Below, in pieces: positions 8,761-17,396 of a DNA stretch of 57,187 bases. The DNA is from Streptomyces sp. Act143 (GTDB lineage: Bacteria > Actinomycetota > Actinomycetes > Streptomycetales > Streptomycetaceae). Positions within the stretch are counted from its first letter, which is position 1. Each line of letters begins with the position of its first letter. The notes under the pieces were generated by a model, which was given only the letters and a program-made list of their open reading frames with translations, was not told where the DNA came from and did no database searches. The stretch is taken from contig NZ_QFRX01000001.1 in NCBI RefSeq assembly GCF_003143935.1, positions 5,778,529-5,835,715 on the forward strand, read 5' to 3'. Made by a program: the position numbers and the translations under genes.

Positions 8761-8766
8761 GCAGGC

Positions 8767-10341
8767 GTGATCGATATCAACGAGTCCGTGATGCAGTTTC
8801 TTCTGGCGTTCATCGTGGTCGGCCCGCTTCTCGGGGCCGTCGCCGCACTTCTGCCGGCCCCGCCCGGACTGAAGGGGAAGTCGCCCGAACAGGCCGTGCT
8901 GCGGCACGGCGTGACCGTGACCGGCGTGATTCTCCTCGCCGCGATCGTCCTCGCGCTCGGCTTCGACCACGACCATCCGTCGAAGATGCAGGCCACGACC
9001 GACATCAGCTGGATCCCCGCACTCGATGTGCGCATCCACCTCGGCATCGACGGCATCTCCCTCCCCCTTCTGGTCCTGACCGCGCTGCTGACCTTCCTCT
9101 GCGCGCTCTACTCGTACTTCAAGATGCCGTCCGGGCCGACCCCGAAGGCCTTCGTCGCCCTGCTGCTCGTCCTGGAGTCCGGCACCCTGGCGACCTTCGC
9201 CGTCCTCGATCTGCTGCTGTTCTTCCTGGCGTTCGAGATGGTGCTCATCCCGATGTACTTCCTCATCGCCCGCTGGGGCGGCGAGGGCCGCACCCAGGCC
9301 GCCTGGCGATTCATCCTGTACACGCTGCTCGGCTCGGTCGTCATGCTGCTCGGCCTGCTCCTGATCGGAATCAAGGCGGGCACGTTCGACATGGTGGCAC
9401 TCGCCACTGACAACGGCCGATCCCTGACCACATCCGTGCAGGTCATCGCCGTATTGGCGATCGGACTCGGGCTCGCGGTCAAGACCCCGATGTGGCCCCT
9501 GCACAGCTGGCTGCCCGACGCCCACACCGCCGCGCCGACCGTCGGCTCGGTCCTGCTGGCCGGCGTCCTCCTGAAGATGGGCACGTACGGGTTCGTTCGC
9601 ATCCTGCTGCCGATCGCCCCCGACGGCTTCGCCGACTTCGCGCCCTACCTCGCCGCGTTCGCCGTCGTCGGGATCATCTACGGTTCCCTGGCCTGCCTGG
9701 CCCTCGCCAGACAAGGCGCGAAGGGCGACCTCAAGCGGCTCATCGCCTACTCCTCCGTCGGCCACATGGGCTTCGTACTCCTCGGCATCGCCACGATGAC
9801 CCCGACCGGCGTGAACGGCGCCCTGTTCGCCAACATCGCCCACGGCCTGATCACCGGCCTGCTCTTCTTCCTCGTGGGCGCGCTCAAGGACCGCACGGGC
9901 ACCACCGACCTCGACACCCTCGCCGAACAGACCGGCGCCGCGCTGTACGGCAAGGCACCGCGCCTCGGCGGCCTGCTCGCGTTCGCCGCCGTCGCCTCCC
10001 TCGGCCTGCCCGGCCTCGCCGGGTTCTGGGGCGAGATGCTGGCCCTGTTCGGCGCGTTCGACCCCGCCGACGACCTCAGCCGCCCCGCCTTCCTCACCTT
10101 CATGGCGATCGCGGCCTTCGGCACCCTCCTCACGGCCGCGTACCTCCTCGCCGTGGTCCGCCGCGTCTGCATGGGCGCCGTACCTCAGGACGCCCCGCAG
10201 CTCGCCGACGTCCACACGTACGAGTTCGCCGCCTGGACGCCGCTCGTCGCCCTCACCGTCGTAGCCGGCCTGTGGCCGAAGGCCCTCCTCGGCCTGACCG
10301 ACCCGGCCGTGCAGCAGCTCCTCGCAGGAGGCACCCGATGA
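8767..10341 (+). CDS. nuoM: NADH-quinone oxidoreductase subunit M
   Basis: Antiporter-like subunit of 524 aa with about 14 TM helices. Key regions: LAFEMVLIPMYFLIARWGGEGR with the TM5 glutamate, KTPMWPLHSWLPDAHTAAPTVGSVLLAGVLLKMGTYG, and GDLKRLIAYSSVGHMGFVLLG. GTG start 6 nt after the nuoL stop; the stop overlaps the nuoN ATG by 4 nt. Confidence 0.94.
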   Translation: MIDINESVMQFLLAFIVVGPLLGAVAALLPAPPGLKGKSPEQAVLRHGVTVTGVILLAAIVLALGFDHDHPSKMQATTDISWIPALDVRIHLGIDGISLPLLVLTALLTFLCALYSYFKMPSGPTPKAFVALLLVLESGTLATFAVLDLLLFFLAFEMVLIPMYFLIARWGGEGRTQAAWRFILYTLLGSVVMLLGLLLIGIKAGTFDMVALATDNGRSLTTSVQVIAVLAIGLGLAVKTPMWPLHSWLPDAHTAAPTVGSVLLAGVLLKMGTYGFVRILLPIAPDGFADFAPYLAAFAVVGIIYGSLACLALARQGAKGDLKRLIAYSSVGHMGFVLLGIATMTPTGVNGALFANIAHGLITGLLFFLVGALKDRTGTTDLDTLAEQTGAALYGKAPRLGGLLAFAAVASLGLPGLAGFWGEMLALFGAFDPADDLSRPAFLTFMAIAAFGTLLTAAYLLAVVRRVCMGAVPQDAPQLADVHTYEFAAWTPLVALTVVAGLWPKALLGLTDPAVQQLLAGGTR

Positions 10342-11870
10342 GCTCCCTGGCCTCCTCGGCCCAGCCGCTGGCCTCGAACCTCGTCCAGTCCGTCGACTGG
10401 CTCGCCATCGCACCGCCCACCATCGCGGCGGTCGTCGCCCTGGTCGTCCTCGTCGCCGACCTGTTCGTCGGCGAGCACAAGAAGGCGCTGCTCGGCTGGA
10501 CGTCGGTGGTCGGCCTGGCGGCGTCCGCCCTCATGCTGCTGCCGCTCGTCGACGGCGACCGAGCCACCTTCTGCCTGTCCGGCGACGCCGGCGTCTGCAG
10601 TTACACCGCGGACCGCTTCACCCTCGTCCTCCAGCTCCTGGTGCTCGGCGGAGCGCTGCTGGCCGCCCTCCTGTCGGTCACCGCCCTCAAGGACGCCGAC
10701 AGGGGACTCCCCGAAGGGGAGTACTGGTTCCTGCTGCTGTCCTCCGCCGCCGGTGCCGCCCTGCTGCCTGCCTCCCGCGACCTCGCCATTCTGATCGTCG
10801 CCCTGGAAGTCGCCTCCCTGCCCGCCTTCGCCCTCGTCGGCCTGCGCCAAGGCGACCGCAGGTCCTCCGAAGCGGCCCTGAAGTTCTTCCTGTCCTCGGT
10901 CACCGCGACCGCGGTCAGCCTCATGGGCATCAGCTTCGTGTACGCGTCCACGGGCACCCTCTACCTCACCCAGATCGCCGACCGCGTCCAGAACGTCGAC
11001 GGCCAGCTCCACACCCTCACCCAGACCGGCGTCGTCCTCACCCTCGTCGGCTTCGCCTTCAAGACGGCCGCCGTGCCCTTCCACTTCTGGGTCCCGGACA
11101 CCTACGTAGGGGCGCCCCTCCCGATCGCCGCCTACTTGTCGGTCGTCGGCAAGGCGGTCGGCTTCTCCGGCCTGATCCTTCTCACGGTCGTCGCCCTCCC
11201 GTCGTACGCCGACGCATGGGGCCCCGCGCTGGCCGCGCTGGCCGCCCTCACCATGACCGTCGGCAACGTCGGCGCCCTCCGACAGCAGGCCACGCGCGCG
11301 TACAGCGCCGTACGCCTGCTCGCCTGGTCCTCCGTCGGCCAGGCCGGCTACCTCCTGGTGCCGATCGCCGCGGCCGCCTACTCCGACGACCCCGAGCACT
11401 CCATCGGCTCCACCGTCGCCTACGCCCTCATGTACGCCGCCGTGAACCTCGGCGCCTTCGCGGTGGCCGCGCTGGTGGGCCGTACGAAGTCCCGCAACCG
11501 CCTCAGCGACTACCGGGGCCTGTACGCCTCCAACCCCCTGGCCGCCCTCCTCCTGGCGTTCTTCCTGCTGTGCCTCGCCGGGCTCCCACCGGGCATCATC
11601 GGTCTCTTCGCCAAGGTCACCGTCTTCTCCGCGGCCGTCGACGCGGGCCTCGGCTGGCTCGCGGTGATCATGGCCGCCAACGTCGTGATCGCGCTGTACT
11701 ACTACCTCCAGTGGACGGCACTGCTGTTCCGCGCGCCCGAAGGCAAAGCCGAACGGCACAGGGTCCCGGCGCCCCTCACCGCCGCGCTCGTCCTCACCGG
11801 CCTCCTCGGCCTCGCCCTGTCCGGCGCTCCGCAGCTGGTCCTGCGCTTCGCCGACACGGGACTCTTCTGA
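10338..11870 (+). CDS. nuoN: NADH-quinone oxidoreductase subunit N
   Basis: Third antiporter-like subunit, 510 aa. Contains ALEVASLPAFALVGLRQGDRRSSEAALKFFLSS (TM5 Glu), FAFKTAAVPFHFWVPDTYVGAPLPIAAYLSVVGKAVGF, and RLLAWSSVGQAGYLLVPI. Last gene of the operon. ATG chosen at 10338 because it sits in the ATGA overlap with nuoM behind GCAGGAGG. No strong hairpin follows; the 185-nt gap to the protease gene carries its own promoter signal. Confidence 0.94.
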   Translation: MSSLASSAQPLASNLVQSVDWLAIAPPTIAAVVALVVLVADLFVGEHKKALLGWTSVVGLAASALMLLPLVDGDRATFCLSGDAGVCSYTADRFTLVLQLLVLGGALLAALLSVTALKDADRGLPEGEYWFLLLSSAAGAALLPASRDLAILIVALEVASLPAFALVGLRQGDRRSSEAALKFFLSSVTATAVSLMGISFVYASTGTLYLTQIADRVQNVDGQLHTLTQTGVVLTLVGFAFKTAAVPFHFWVPDTYVGAPLPIAAYLSVVGKAVGFSGLILLTVVALPSYADAWGPALAALAALTMTVGNVGALRQQATRAYSAVRLLAWSSVGQAGYLLVPIAAAAYSDDPEHSIGSTVAYALMYAAVNLGAFAVAALVGRTKSRNRLSDYRGLYASNPLAALLLAFFLLCLAGLPPGIIGLFAKVTVFSAAVDAGLGWLAVIMAANVVIALYYYLQWTALLFRAPEGKAERHRVPAPLTAALVLTGLLGLALSGAPQLVLRFADTGLF

Positions 11871-11934
11871 GATCCCGGCCACGGTTCGTGTGAGCCCTCA
11901 CCCGGACGGCCCACGGCCCGCCTCGCACGCACAA

Positions 11935-11961
11935 GGGAACTAGCGGCTCTCGCCTGGCGTT
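11935..11961 (+). promoter_or_regulatory. ECF-sigma-type promoter before the HtpX-like gene
   Basis: GGGAAC, 18 nt, GTT (CGTTGA). This fits the GGAAT-N18-GTT pattern of thiol-stress sigma-R and related ECF promoters, with a C at the last -35 base. It would give a leader of roughly 85 nt before the GTG at 12056. Confidence 0.4.
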
Positions 11962-12055
11962 GACCAGAACGGGAGGGTCCACTGGACATACACCAGAAGG
12001 ACCGCAGATCAAGCAAGCAAAGGGTTCCCCTGCTGCACGACTTGGAGGGCGTACC

Positions 12056-12919
12056 GTGCACCGCCGGCACAACGGGCTCAGGACCGCAGTACTCCTCGGG
12101 GGACTGTCCGCACTCATCATCGTCATCGGCAGCTTCTTCGGCCGTACGGGGCTCGTCGTCGCGGTCCTGGTCGCCCTGGGGACCAACGCGTACGCGTACT
12201 GGAACAGCGACAAGCTCGCGCTCCGCGCGATGCGCGCCCGCCCGGTCAGCGAGTTCGAGGCCCCCGCGCTCTACCGCATGGTCCGGGAACTCTCCACCCA
12301 GGCCCGCCAGCCCATGCCGCGCCTGTACATCTCCCCGACGGAGGCACCGAACGCGTTCGCGACCGGCCGCAACCCGCGCAACGCGGCGGTGTGCTGCACC
12401 GAAGGCATCCTGCGCATCCTCGACGAGCGGGAACTGCGCGGCGTCATCGGCCACGAGCTCAGCCACGTCTACAACCGCGACATCCTGATCTCGTCGGTCG
12501 CCGGAGCCCTGGCCTCCGTGATCATGTTCCTGGTCAACTTCGCCTGGCTGATCCCCGTAGGCCGCTCCAACGACGATGACGGCCCCGGCATCCTGGGCAT
12601 GCTGCTCATCATGATCCTGGGCCCCCTCGCCGCGTCCCTCATCCAACTGGCCATCAGTCGCTCGCGCGAATACGAGGCGGACGCCTCCGGCGCCCAACTC
12701 ACCGGTGACCCGCTGGCCCTGGCCAGCGCCCTGCGCAAGTTGGAGACCGGCACCAAGCAGCTCCCGCTGCCCCCGGAGCCCCGTATCGAGACCGCGAGCC
12801 ACATGATGATCGCCAACCCGTTCCGCCCGGGCCAGGGACTCTCCAAGATGTTCTCCACGCACCCGCCCATGGCGGAGCGCATCGCCCGCCTCGAGAAGAT
12901 GGCAGGTCGCCACCAGTGA
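12056..12919 (+). CDS. htpX: HtpX-like M48 membrane zinc metalloprotease
   Basis: Integral membrane protease of 287 aa involved in membrane-protein quality control. Two TM helices at 10-45, then the catalytic zinc motif HELSH (His133, Glu134, His137) and the downstream zinc ligand region SREYEADASGAQLTG, with two more hydrophobic segments between. The GTG at 12056 (VHRRHNGLRT) was chosen because TTGGAGGG lies 6 nt upstream; this start gives the usual HtpX length. The stop overlaps the next gene by 4 nt, so the two are cotranscribed. Upstream is an ECF-type promoter signal, consistent with envelope-stress control. Confidence 0.88.
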   Translation: MHRRHNGLRTAVLLGGLSALIIVIGSFFGRTGLVVAVLVALGTNAYAYWNSDKLALRAMRARPVSEFEAPALYRMVRELSTQARQPMPRLYISPTEAPNAFATGRNPRNAAVCCTEGILRILDERELRGVIGHELSHVYNRDILISSVAGALASVIMFLVNFAWLIPVGRSNDDDGPGILGMLLIMILGPLAASLIQLAISRSREYEADASGAQLTGDPLALASALRKLETGTKQLPLPPEPRIETASHMMIANPFRPGQGLSKMFSTHPPMAERIARLEKMAGRHQ

Positions 12920-13314
12920 AGACAATCCTGAACGTCATATGGCTCGTCCTGAGCGGCTTCTGGCTGTTCCTCGGCTACCTGGCCGCCGGCGTGCTGCTGT
13001 GCATCACGATCATCGGCATCCCCTTCGGCATCGCGGCTTTCCGCATAGGCGTCTACGCCCTGTGGCCCTTCGGGTACACGACGGTCGAGCGCCGCGACGC
13101 CGGCGCCCCGTCCTGTGTCGGCAACGTGCTCTGGCTGATCCTCGCGGGCTGGTGGCTGGCGCTCGGCCACATCGTCACCGGACTCCTGCTGTGCGTCACG
13201 ATCATCGGCATCCCGTTCGGGATCGCCAACTTCAAGCTGATCCCGGTGTCGCTGTTCCCGCTGGGCCGCGAAATCGTGTCGACCGACAAGCCGTTCGCCT
13301 CGTCGGGCTGGTAA
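12916..13314 (+). CDS. YccF domain-containing membrane protein
   Basis: 132-aa protein made of two homologous halves, each with a hydrophobic segment ending in LCITIIGIPFGIA or LCVTIIGIPFGIA; this internal duplication is the signature of YccF/DUF307. Function of the family is not established. GTG start overlaps the protease gene stop (GTGA), so the pair probably forms a small membrane-stress operon. Confidence 0.88.
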   Translation: MKTILNVIWLVLSGFWLFLGYLAAGVLLCITIIGIPFGIAAFRIGVYALWPFGYTTVERRDAGAPSCVGNVLWLILAGWWLALGHIVTGLLLCVTIIGIPFGIANFKLIPVSLFPLGREIVSTDKPFASSGW

Positions 13315-13400
13315 TGCACAGGCGGCGGGCGTGATGCGCGTCCGCGCAGCCTGAACCACGCCCCGCAGAACCGCTGTCGGGGCGGCCGCCATCCGCGTGG

Positions 13401-14675
13401 TCAGCCCTGTTCCGCCGCTCCGGCCACCCGCCGCCGCACCCCGTAGGCGACCACACCCACGACCAGCACCCCCGCCCCCACGACCACGGAAACCCCCGGC
13501 AGCGAGAACGCCAGCACCACGCACCCGAGAAGCCCCACCGCCGGCACCGCCCGCGCCCGCGGAGCGGACCCGAGGGTCCAGGCCGAGGTATTGGCCACCG
13601 CGTAGTACGCCAGCACACCGAAGGAGGAGAACCCGATCGCACCTCGCACGTCCACCGTGGCGGCCAGCACCGCGACCACCACGCCCACGGCCAGCTCCGC
13701 CCGGTGCGGCACCTGGAAACGCGGGTGCACGGCCGCCAGCGCATGAGGCAGATGCCGGTCACGCGCCATGGCCAGCGTCGTCCGTGAGACGCCCAGGATC
13801 AGAGCGAGCAGCGAGCCCAGCGCCGCCACGGCAGCGCCGACCCGCACCACCGGCACCAGCCCCGGCACACCGGCCGCCCGCACGGCGTCGGTCAGCGGCG
13901 CGCCCGCCCGCCCCAGCGCCCCAGCGCCCAGCACGGAAAGGACGGCCACCGCCACACACGCGTAGACGGCCAGCGCGATCCCCAGAGCCAGCGGGATCGC
14001 GCGGGGGATGGTGCGCGCGGGATCCCGCACCTCCTCCCCGAGGGTCGCGATACGCGCGTACCCCGCGAACGCGAAGAACAGCAGACCGGCGGCCTCCAGG
14101 ACACCTGCCGCGCCTCCCGAGGCCCCGCTGCCCAGCCGCCCGGCATCGGAAGCCCCAGAACCCAGACACACGACCACGACGGAAGCCAGGACAGCGAGCA
14201 CGACCGCCACGATCGCCCGCGTCAGCACGGCCGACTTCTGGACACCGCCGTAGTTCACCGCGGTCAGTGCCACGACCGCCGCGACCGCCACGGCGTGCGC
14301 CTGCCCCGGCCAGACGTACGTGCCCACGGTGAGAGCCATCGCCGCGCAGGAGGCCGTCTTCCCGACCACGAACGACCAGCCCGCGAGGTAACCCCAGAAG
14401 GGACCGAGCCGCTCTCGCCCGTACACGTACGTGCCGCCGGAGGCCGGATAAAGGGCGGCCAGTCGTGCCGAGGACATGGCATTGCAGTAGGCGACCACCG
14501 CGGCGACCGCGAGTCCGGACAGAAGTCCGGAACCGGCGGCGCGCGCCGCGGGCCCGAGCGCGGCGAAGATGCCGGCCCCGACCATCGAGCCCAGCCCGAT
14601 GACGACCGCGTCACCCACGCCGAGAGTGCGTCGCAGTTCCGAGCCGGAGGCAGGGCGAGGTCTGGAAGGCGCCAT
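13401..14675 (-). CDS. APC-family amino acid/polyamine permease
   Basis: Cytoplasmic-membrane transporter of 424 aa with about 12 TM helices. The N-terminal GVGDAVVIGLGSMVGAGIFAALGPAA is the hallmark glycine-rich TM1 of the APC superfamily, followed by PASGGTYVYGRERLGPFWGYLAGW in TM2-TM3. Start ATG 14675 gives a normal TM1 position (about residue 20); upstream in-frame sequence is Arg-rich and probably not coding. Monocistronic between convergent and divergent neighbours. Substrate not deducible. The 204-nt gap to the next gene (14676-14879) shows nothing else clear. Confidence 0.88.
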   Translation of the reverse strand: MAPSRPRPASGSELRRTLGVGDAVVIGLGSMVGAGIFAALGPAARAAGSGLLSGLAVAAVVAYCNAMSSARLAALYPASGGTYVYGRERLGPFWGYLAGWSFVVGKTASCAAMALTVGTYVWPGQAHAVAVAAVVALTAVNYGGVQKSAVLTRAIVAVVLAVLASVVVVCLGSGASDAGRLGSGASGGAAGVLEAAGLLFFAFAGYARIATLGEEVRDPARTIPRAIPLALGIALAVYACVAVAVLSVLGAGALGRAGAPLTDAVRAAGVPGLVPVVRVGAAVAALGSLLALILGVSRTTLAMARDRHLPHALAAVHPRFQVPHRAELAVGVVVAVLAATVDVRGAIGFSSFGVLAYYAVANTSAWTLGSAPRARAVPAVGLLGCVVLAFSLPGVSVVVGAGVLVVGVVAYGVRRRVAGAAEQG

Positions 14676-14879
14676 GCGTCGCACCCTACTGACCTGTGCA
14701 ACCAACCGGTGGACCCATGACGTCCTCTTCAGCAACGCGGCACGAACTCGCGCTGCCGCCGAAGCGGTGACGCACGCGCGCAACTGCCCGCGCGCAACTG
14801 CCCGGCCACACCGTCCGACCGGACGGAAATCACAGGGCCGGAACAGTGCGGGCACAGCGCGGAAGGGCAGGTTCAGGGC

Positions 14880-15146
14880 ATGAGCATCATCGGTTGGATC
14901 ATCCTGGGGCTCCTGGCCGGAGCCATCGCCAAGTTCCTGCTGCCGGGCCGCGACCCGGGCGGCTTCATCGGTACGACCCTCATCGGCATCGCGGGCGCGT
15001 TCATCGGCGGCTGGATCTCGGCGCGCTGGTTGGACCACCCGGTCACCAAGAGCTTCTACGACGGCACCACTTGGGCCGCGGCGATCGGAGGCTCGCTCGT
15101 CCTCCTGATCGGCTACCGCATCCTGTTCGGCAACTCGCGCGACTGA
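14880..15146 (+). CDS. GlsB/YeaQ/YmgE-family stress-response membrane protein
   Basis: 88-aa membrane protein with three hydrophobic segments and the transglycosylase-associated-protein signature IIGWIILGLLAGAIAKFLLPGRDPGGFIGTTLIGIAGAFIGGW. ATG at 14880 is preceded by GGCAGG. A 13-bp-stem terminator follows 31 nt after the stop, so it is monocistronic. Exact role unknown; the family is linked to envelope and general stress. Confidence 0.9.
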   Translation: MSIIGWIILGLLAGAIAKFLLPGRDPGGFIGTTLIGIAGAFIGGWISARWLDHPVTKSFYDGTTWAAAIGGSLVLLIGYRILFGNSRD

Positions 15147-15176
15147 ACCGCCCCTGGACCGCAGCCAGCAGGCGAG

Positions 15177-15207
15177 AAGGGTGGGCACCGGCCAGGTGCC
15201 CACCCTT
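15177..15207 (+). terminator. hairpin terminator after the GlsB-like gene
   Basis: Perfect 13-bp stem AAGGGTGGGCACC / GGTGCCCACCCTT with a 5-nt loop, lying between convergent genes, so it may serve both strands (it also precedes the YajQ stop side). Confidence 0.85.
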
Positions 15208-15253
15208 CCTCGTGCAGTTCCTCGTGCAGTTCCTCGTGCAGTTCCTCGTGCAG
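15206..15253. repeat. four exact 12-bp tandem repeats
   Basis: Four perfect copies of TTCCTCGTGCAG directly follow the terminator arm in the intergenic region between the GlsB-like gene and yajQ. Likely a slippage-prone minisatellite; no function apparent. Confidence 0.9.
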
Positions 15254-15271
15254 CGCGGAACGATCCGTGGA

Positions 15272-15760
15272 CTACCGGTAGTTCACGAACTGCAGGGCGA
15301 AGTCGAAGTCCTTGCCCTTGAGCAGGGCGATGACGGCCTGGAGATCGTCACGGCTCTTCGAGCTGACGCGCAGCTCGTCGCCCTGGACCTGGGCCTTCAC
15401 GCCCTTCGGACCCTCGTCGCGGATGATCTTCGCCACCTTCTTCGCGTTCTCCTGGGAGATGCCCTCCTCGATGGACGCGAAGATCTTGTACTCCTTGCCG
15501 GACAGCTGCGGCTCACCGGCGTCCAGGGCCTTCAGCGAGATGCCCCGCTTGATCAGCTTGGACTGGAAGACGTCGAGGACGGCCTTCACCCGGTCCTCGG
15601 AGTTCGCCTCCATCAGGATCTTGTCGCCGGACCACGAGATGGAGGCGCCGACGCCCTTGAAGTCGTAGCGCTGGGAGATCTCCTTGCCGGTCTGGTTGAG
15701 GGCGTTGTCGACCTCCTGCCGCTCGACCTTCGAGACGATGTCGAAACTGGAGTCGGCCAT
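15272..15760 (-). CDS. YajQ family cyclic-di-GMP-binding protein
   Basis: 162 aa, exactly the usual length of the YajQ/DUF520 family, which consists of two ferredoxin-like domains that bind nucleotides (c-di-GMP in Xanthomonas). Visible family motifs: SFDIVSKVERQEVDNALNQ at the N-terminus, SQRYDFKG, EYKIFASIEEGISQENAKKVAK, and DFALQFVNYR at the C-terminus. ATG 15760 is preceded by AAGGAG (minus strand). Upstream (15779-15812) is a short triplicated GGGGTGCGTA-like sequence. Since Streptomyces development is governed by c-di-GMP, a receptor role is possible but not shown by the sequence. Confidence 0.92.
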   Translation of the reverse strand: MADSSFDIVSKVERQEVDNALNQTGKEISQRYDFKGVGASISWSGDKILMEANSEDRVKAVLDVFQSKLIKRGISLKALDAGEPQLSGKEYKIFASIEEGISQENAKKVAKIIRDEGPKGVKAQVQGDELRVSSKSRDDLQAVIALLKGKDFDFALQFVNYR

Positions 15761-15997
15761 GTCCTGTGGCTCCTTGTATCGGGGTGCGTATCGGGGTGCG
15801 TACCGGGTGCGTTTCGGCGCGCGTGGGGCTGCCGCCGAGCCGGGCACAGTCCCCGGGCCGCATCCGCACAAGCCTAGCCACCTCGCGTCTGTCGAGCGCA
15901 GATCAATCAGGTGGCGAAGCACCCCTCTCCATCGGGTATTGTTTACGTCGTTGCCACGGAGCACCGCCGAAAAGCGGTTCGAAGGGCAGCAAACCCC

Positions 15998-16079
15998 GGC
16001 GGTGTGCCCGAGCGGCCAAAGGGAGCAGACTGTAAATCTGCCGGCTCAGCCTTCCCAGGTTCGAATCCTGGCGCCGCCA
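15998..16079 (+). tRNA. tRNA-Tyr (GTA)
   Basis: 82-nt cloverleaf with a long variable arm typical of class II tRNA. Acceptor GGCGGTG pairs with CGCCGCC (one T-G), anticodon loop CTGTAAA gives GTA, T-arm CCAGG-TTCGAAT-CCTGG, discriminator A. The 3' CCA is not encoded. Confidence 0.96.
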
Positions 16080-16088
16080 CACTGGGGA

Positions 16089-16130
16089 AGACCCCCTCCA
16101 AACTGCGGAAACGCAGAGTGGAGGGGGTCT
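16089..16130 (+). terminator. strong hairpin terminator after tRNA-Tyr
   Basis: Outer perfect 12-bp stem AGACCCCCTCCA / TGGAGGGGGTCT and inner CTGCG-GAAA-CGCAG with a GNRA loop; starts 10 nt after the tRNA. Confidence 0.9.
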
Positions 16131-16308
16131 CTTCATGTGCCCGGAGGGTGCTCCGCGCGTCCCCCGCGTGCCCCCCGCGCGTACTCTGCGGGTGTTCGGC
16201 GGGAATGCGGGAGTCGACGCAGAGTGACCGGCCTCACGCTCGCGCCCGGAAGTGCGCGCCACCCGTCCGCCGCGCGCAACACAGGTCCGCCCGGGGCACA
16301 CTGACCCC

Positions 16309-16521
16309 ATGTCCAGCCGCCGCAGAAACTGCCCCGAATGTCAGCGCGAGATCGCCGTGGTCGCCGGGCGCTTCGCGCGGCACGACCCGCCCGGCGCACG
16401 GGAGAGCGGCGAGCTCATCTCCTGCGCGGGCTCGCGTCGGCAAGCCCAACTGGGTGCCGCACAGCCCGCATTGGACGGTTACGCCGTTCCGGAGTTCCCT
16501 GGGCAGATGCCGCTGTTCTAG
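16309..16521 (+). CDS. small hypothetical protein with a CPEC motif
   Basis: 70-aa reading frame beginning MSSRRRNCPECQREIAVVAGRF. An N-terminal CPEC pair resembles half of a zinc ribbon; a third Cys lies in LISCAGS, so a full four-Cys site is not obvious. The C-terminus YAVPEFPGQMPLF is distinctive. Codon use (GC-rich third positions) supports coding. No clear Shine-Dalgarno. I do not recognise a family with a known function; similar short proteins seem to occur at this place in Streptomyces, from memory. Confidence 0.65.
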   Translation: MSSRRRNCPECQREIAVVAGRFARHDPPGARESGELISCAGSRRQAQLGAAQPALDGYAVPEFPGQMPLF

Positions 16522-16556
16522 GGCGGGCCGACGCGGGCCGGCCGCCCCTACCGCGC

Positions 16557-17213
16557 TCAGTTGCCGGCCACCGACTTCACCGCCACCGACACCGGCGTCG
16601 ACCCGCCGATCAGCTCCAGGGTCAGACCGGCCGTCGCCGGGGTGTCGAGCAGCTCCGCCAGTACGGCGGCCACGTCGTCGCGCGGGACCGGGCCACGGCC
16701 CGTCTGGGCCTCCAGGCGTACGAGGCCGGTGCCGGCGTCGTTCGTCAGCTGGCCGGGCCGCAGGATCGTCCAGTCCAGGGCGTCGAGCCCTTGGACGTAC
16801 CGGTCGGCCTCGCCCTTGGCGCGCAGGTAGACGTCGAAGACGTCATCGCCCCGATGCTCCGGGTCGGCGCCCATCGACGACACGACCACGTGACGCCGTA
16901 CGCGGGCCCGGACCGCCGCGTCCGCGAACAGCACCGCGGCACCCTTGTCCACCGTGTCCTTGCGGGCCACCCCGCTGCCCGGCCCCGCGCCCGCCGCGAA
17001 GACCGCCGCGTCCGCGCCCTGCAGATGGGCCGCGACCTCCTCGACGGAGGCCGACTCCAGGTCCAGCAGGACCGGTTCGGCGCCGGCTTCCCTCAGGTCG
17101 TCGCCCTGTTCCGCCTTGCGGATGATGCCCGCGACCTCGTTCCCGCGCGCGGCGAGCAGTCGCTCCAGCCGCAACGCGATCTGACCATGACCACCAGCGA
17201 TGACGATGCGCAT
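16557..17213 (-). CDS. NAD(P)-binding Rossmann-fold oxidoreductase (atypical SDR, NmrA-like)
   Basis: 218-aa cytosolic protein with the dinucleotide-binding motif IVIAGGHGQIALRLERLL (variant GxxGxxG) at the N-terminus, an AAVFAAGAG segment after beta-4, and VVVSSMGADPEH followed by DVYLRAKGEADRYV, which resemble the Ser/Tyr-xxx-Lys active-site regions of extended SDRs (here YLRAK). ILRPGQLTND is the substrate-side loop common in NmrA-like proteins. Start at 17213 (MRIVIAGG) places the Rossmann motif at the very N-terminus as usual; an alternative start at 17243 (MSAYQ) is possible. Substrate unknown. Confidence 0.85.
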   Translation of the reverse strand: MRIVIAGGHGQIALRLERLLAARGNEVAGIIRKAEQGDDLREAGAEPVLLDLESASVEEVAAHLQGADAAVFAAGAGPGSGVARKDTVDKGAAVLFADAAVRARVRRHVVVSSMGADPEHRGDDVFDVYLRAKGEADRYVQGLDALDWTILRPGQLTNDAGTGLVRLEAQTGRGPVPRDDVAAVLAELLDTPATAGLTLELIGGSTPVSVAVKSVAGN

Positions 17214-17396
17214 GCCTTCGACCGTACGCTGGTACGCCGACATTCGCCGTACGACCGTGTCCGGCAGGCGGCCGTACCAGGCGTACGACCGTGCCCGCCA
17301 CGCGAGTTGACCCCACCGGCACGCCCGCACCCGGTCACGGCCCGGCGAGATCGACGCCGGCCGACATCATCCCCGCCCACCCCCACCCCACACGTC

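Noticed and set aside
15206..15253. Short repeats considered as a CRISPR array
   Set aside because: Units are 12 bp, directly abutting, with no spacers and no cas genes.
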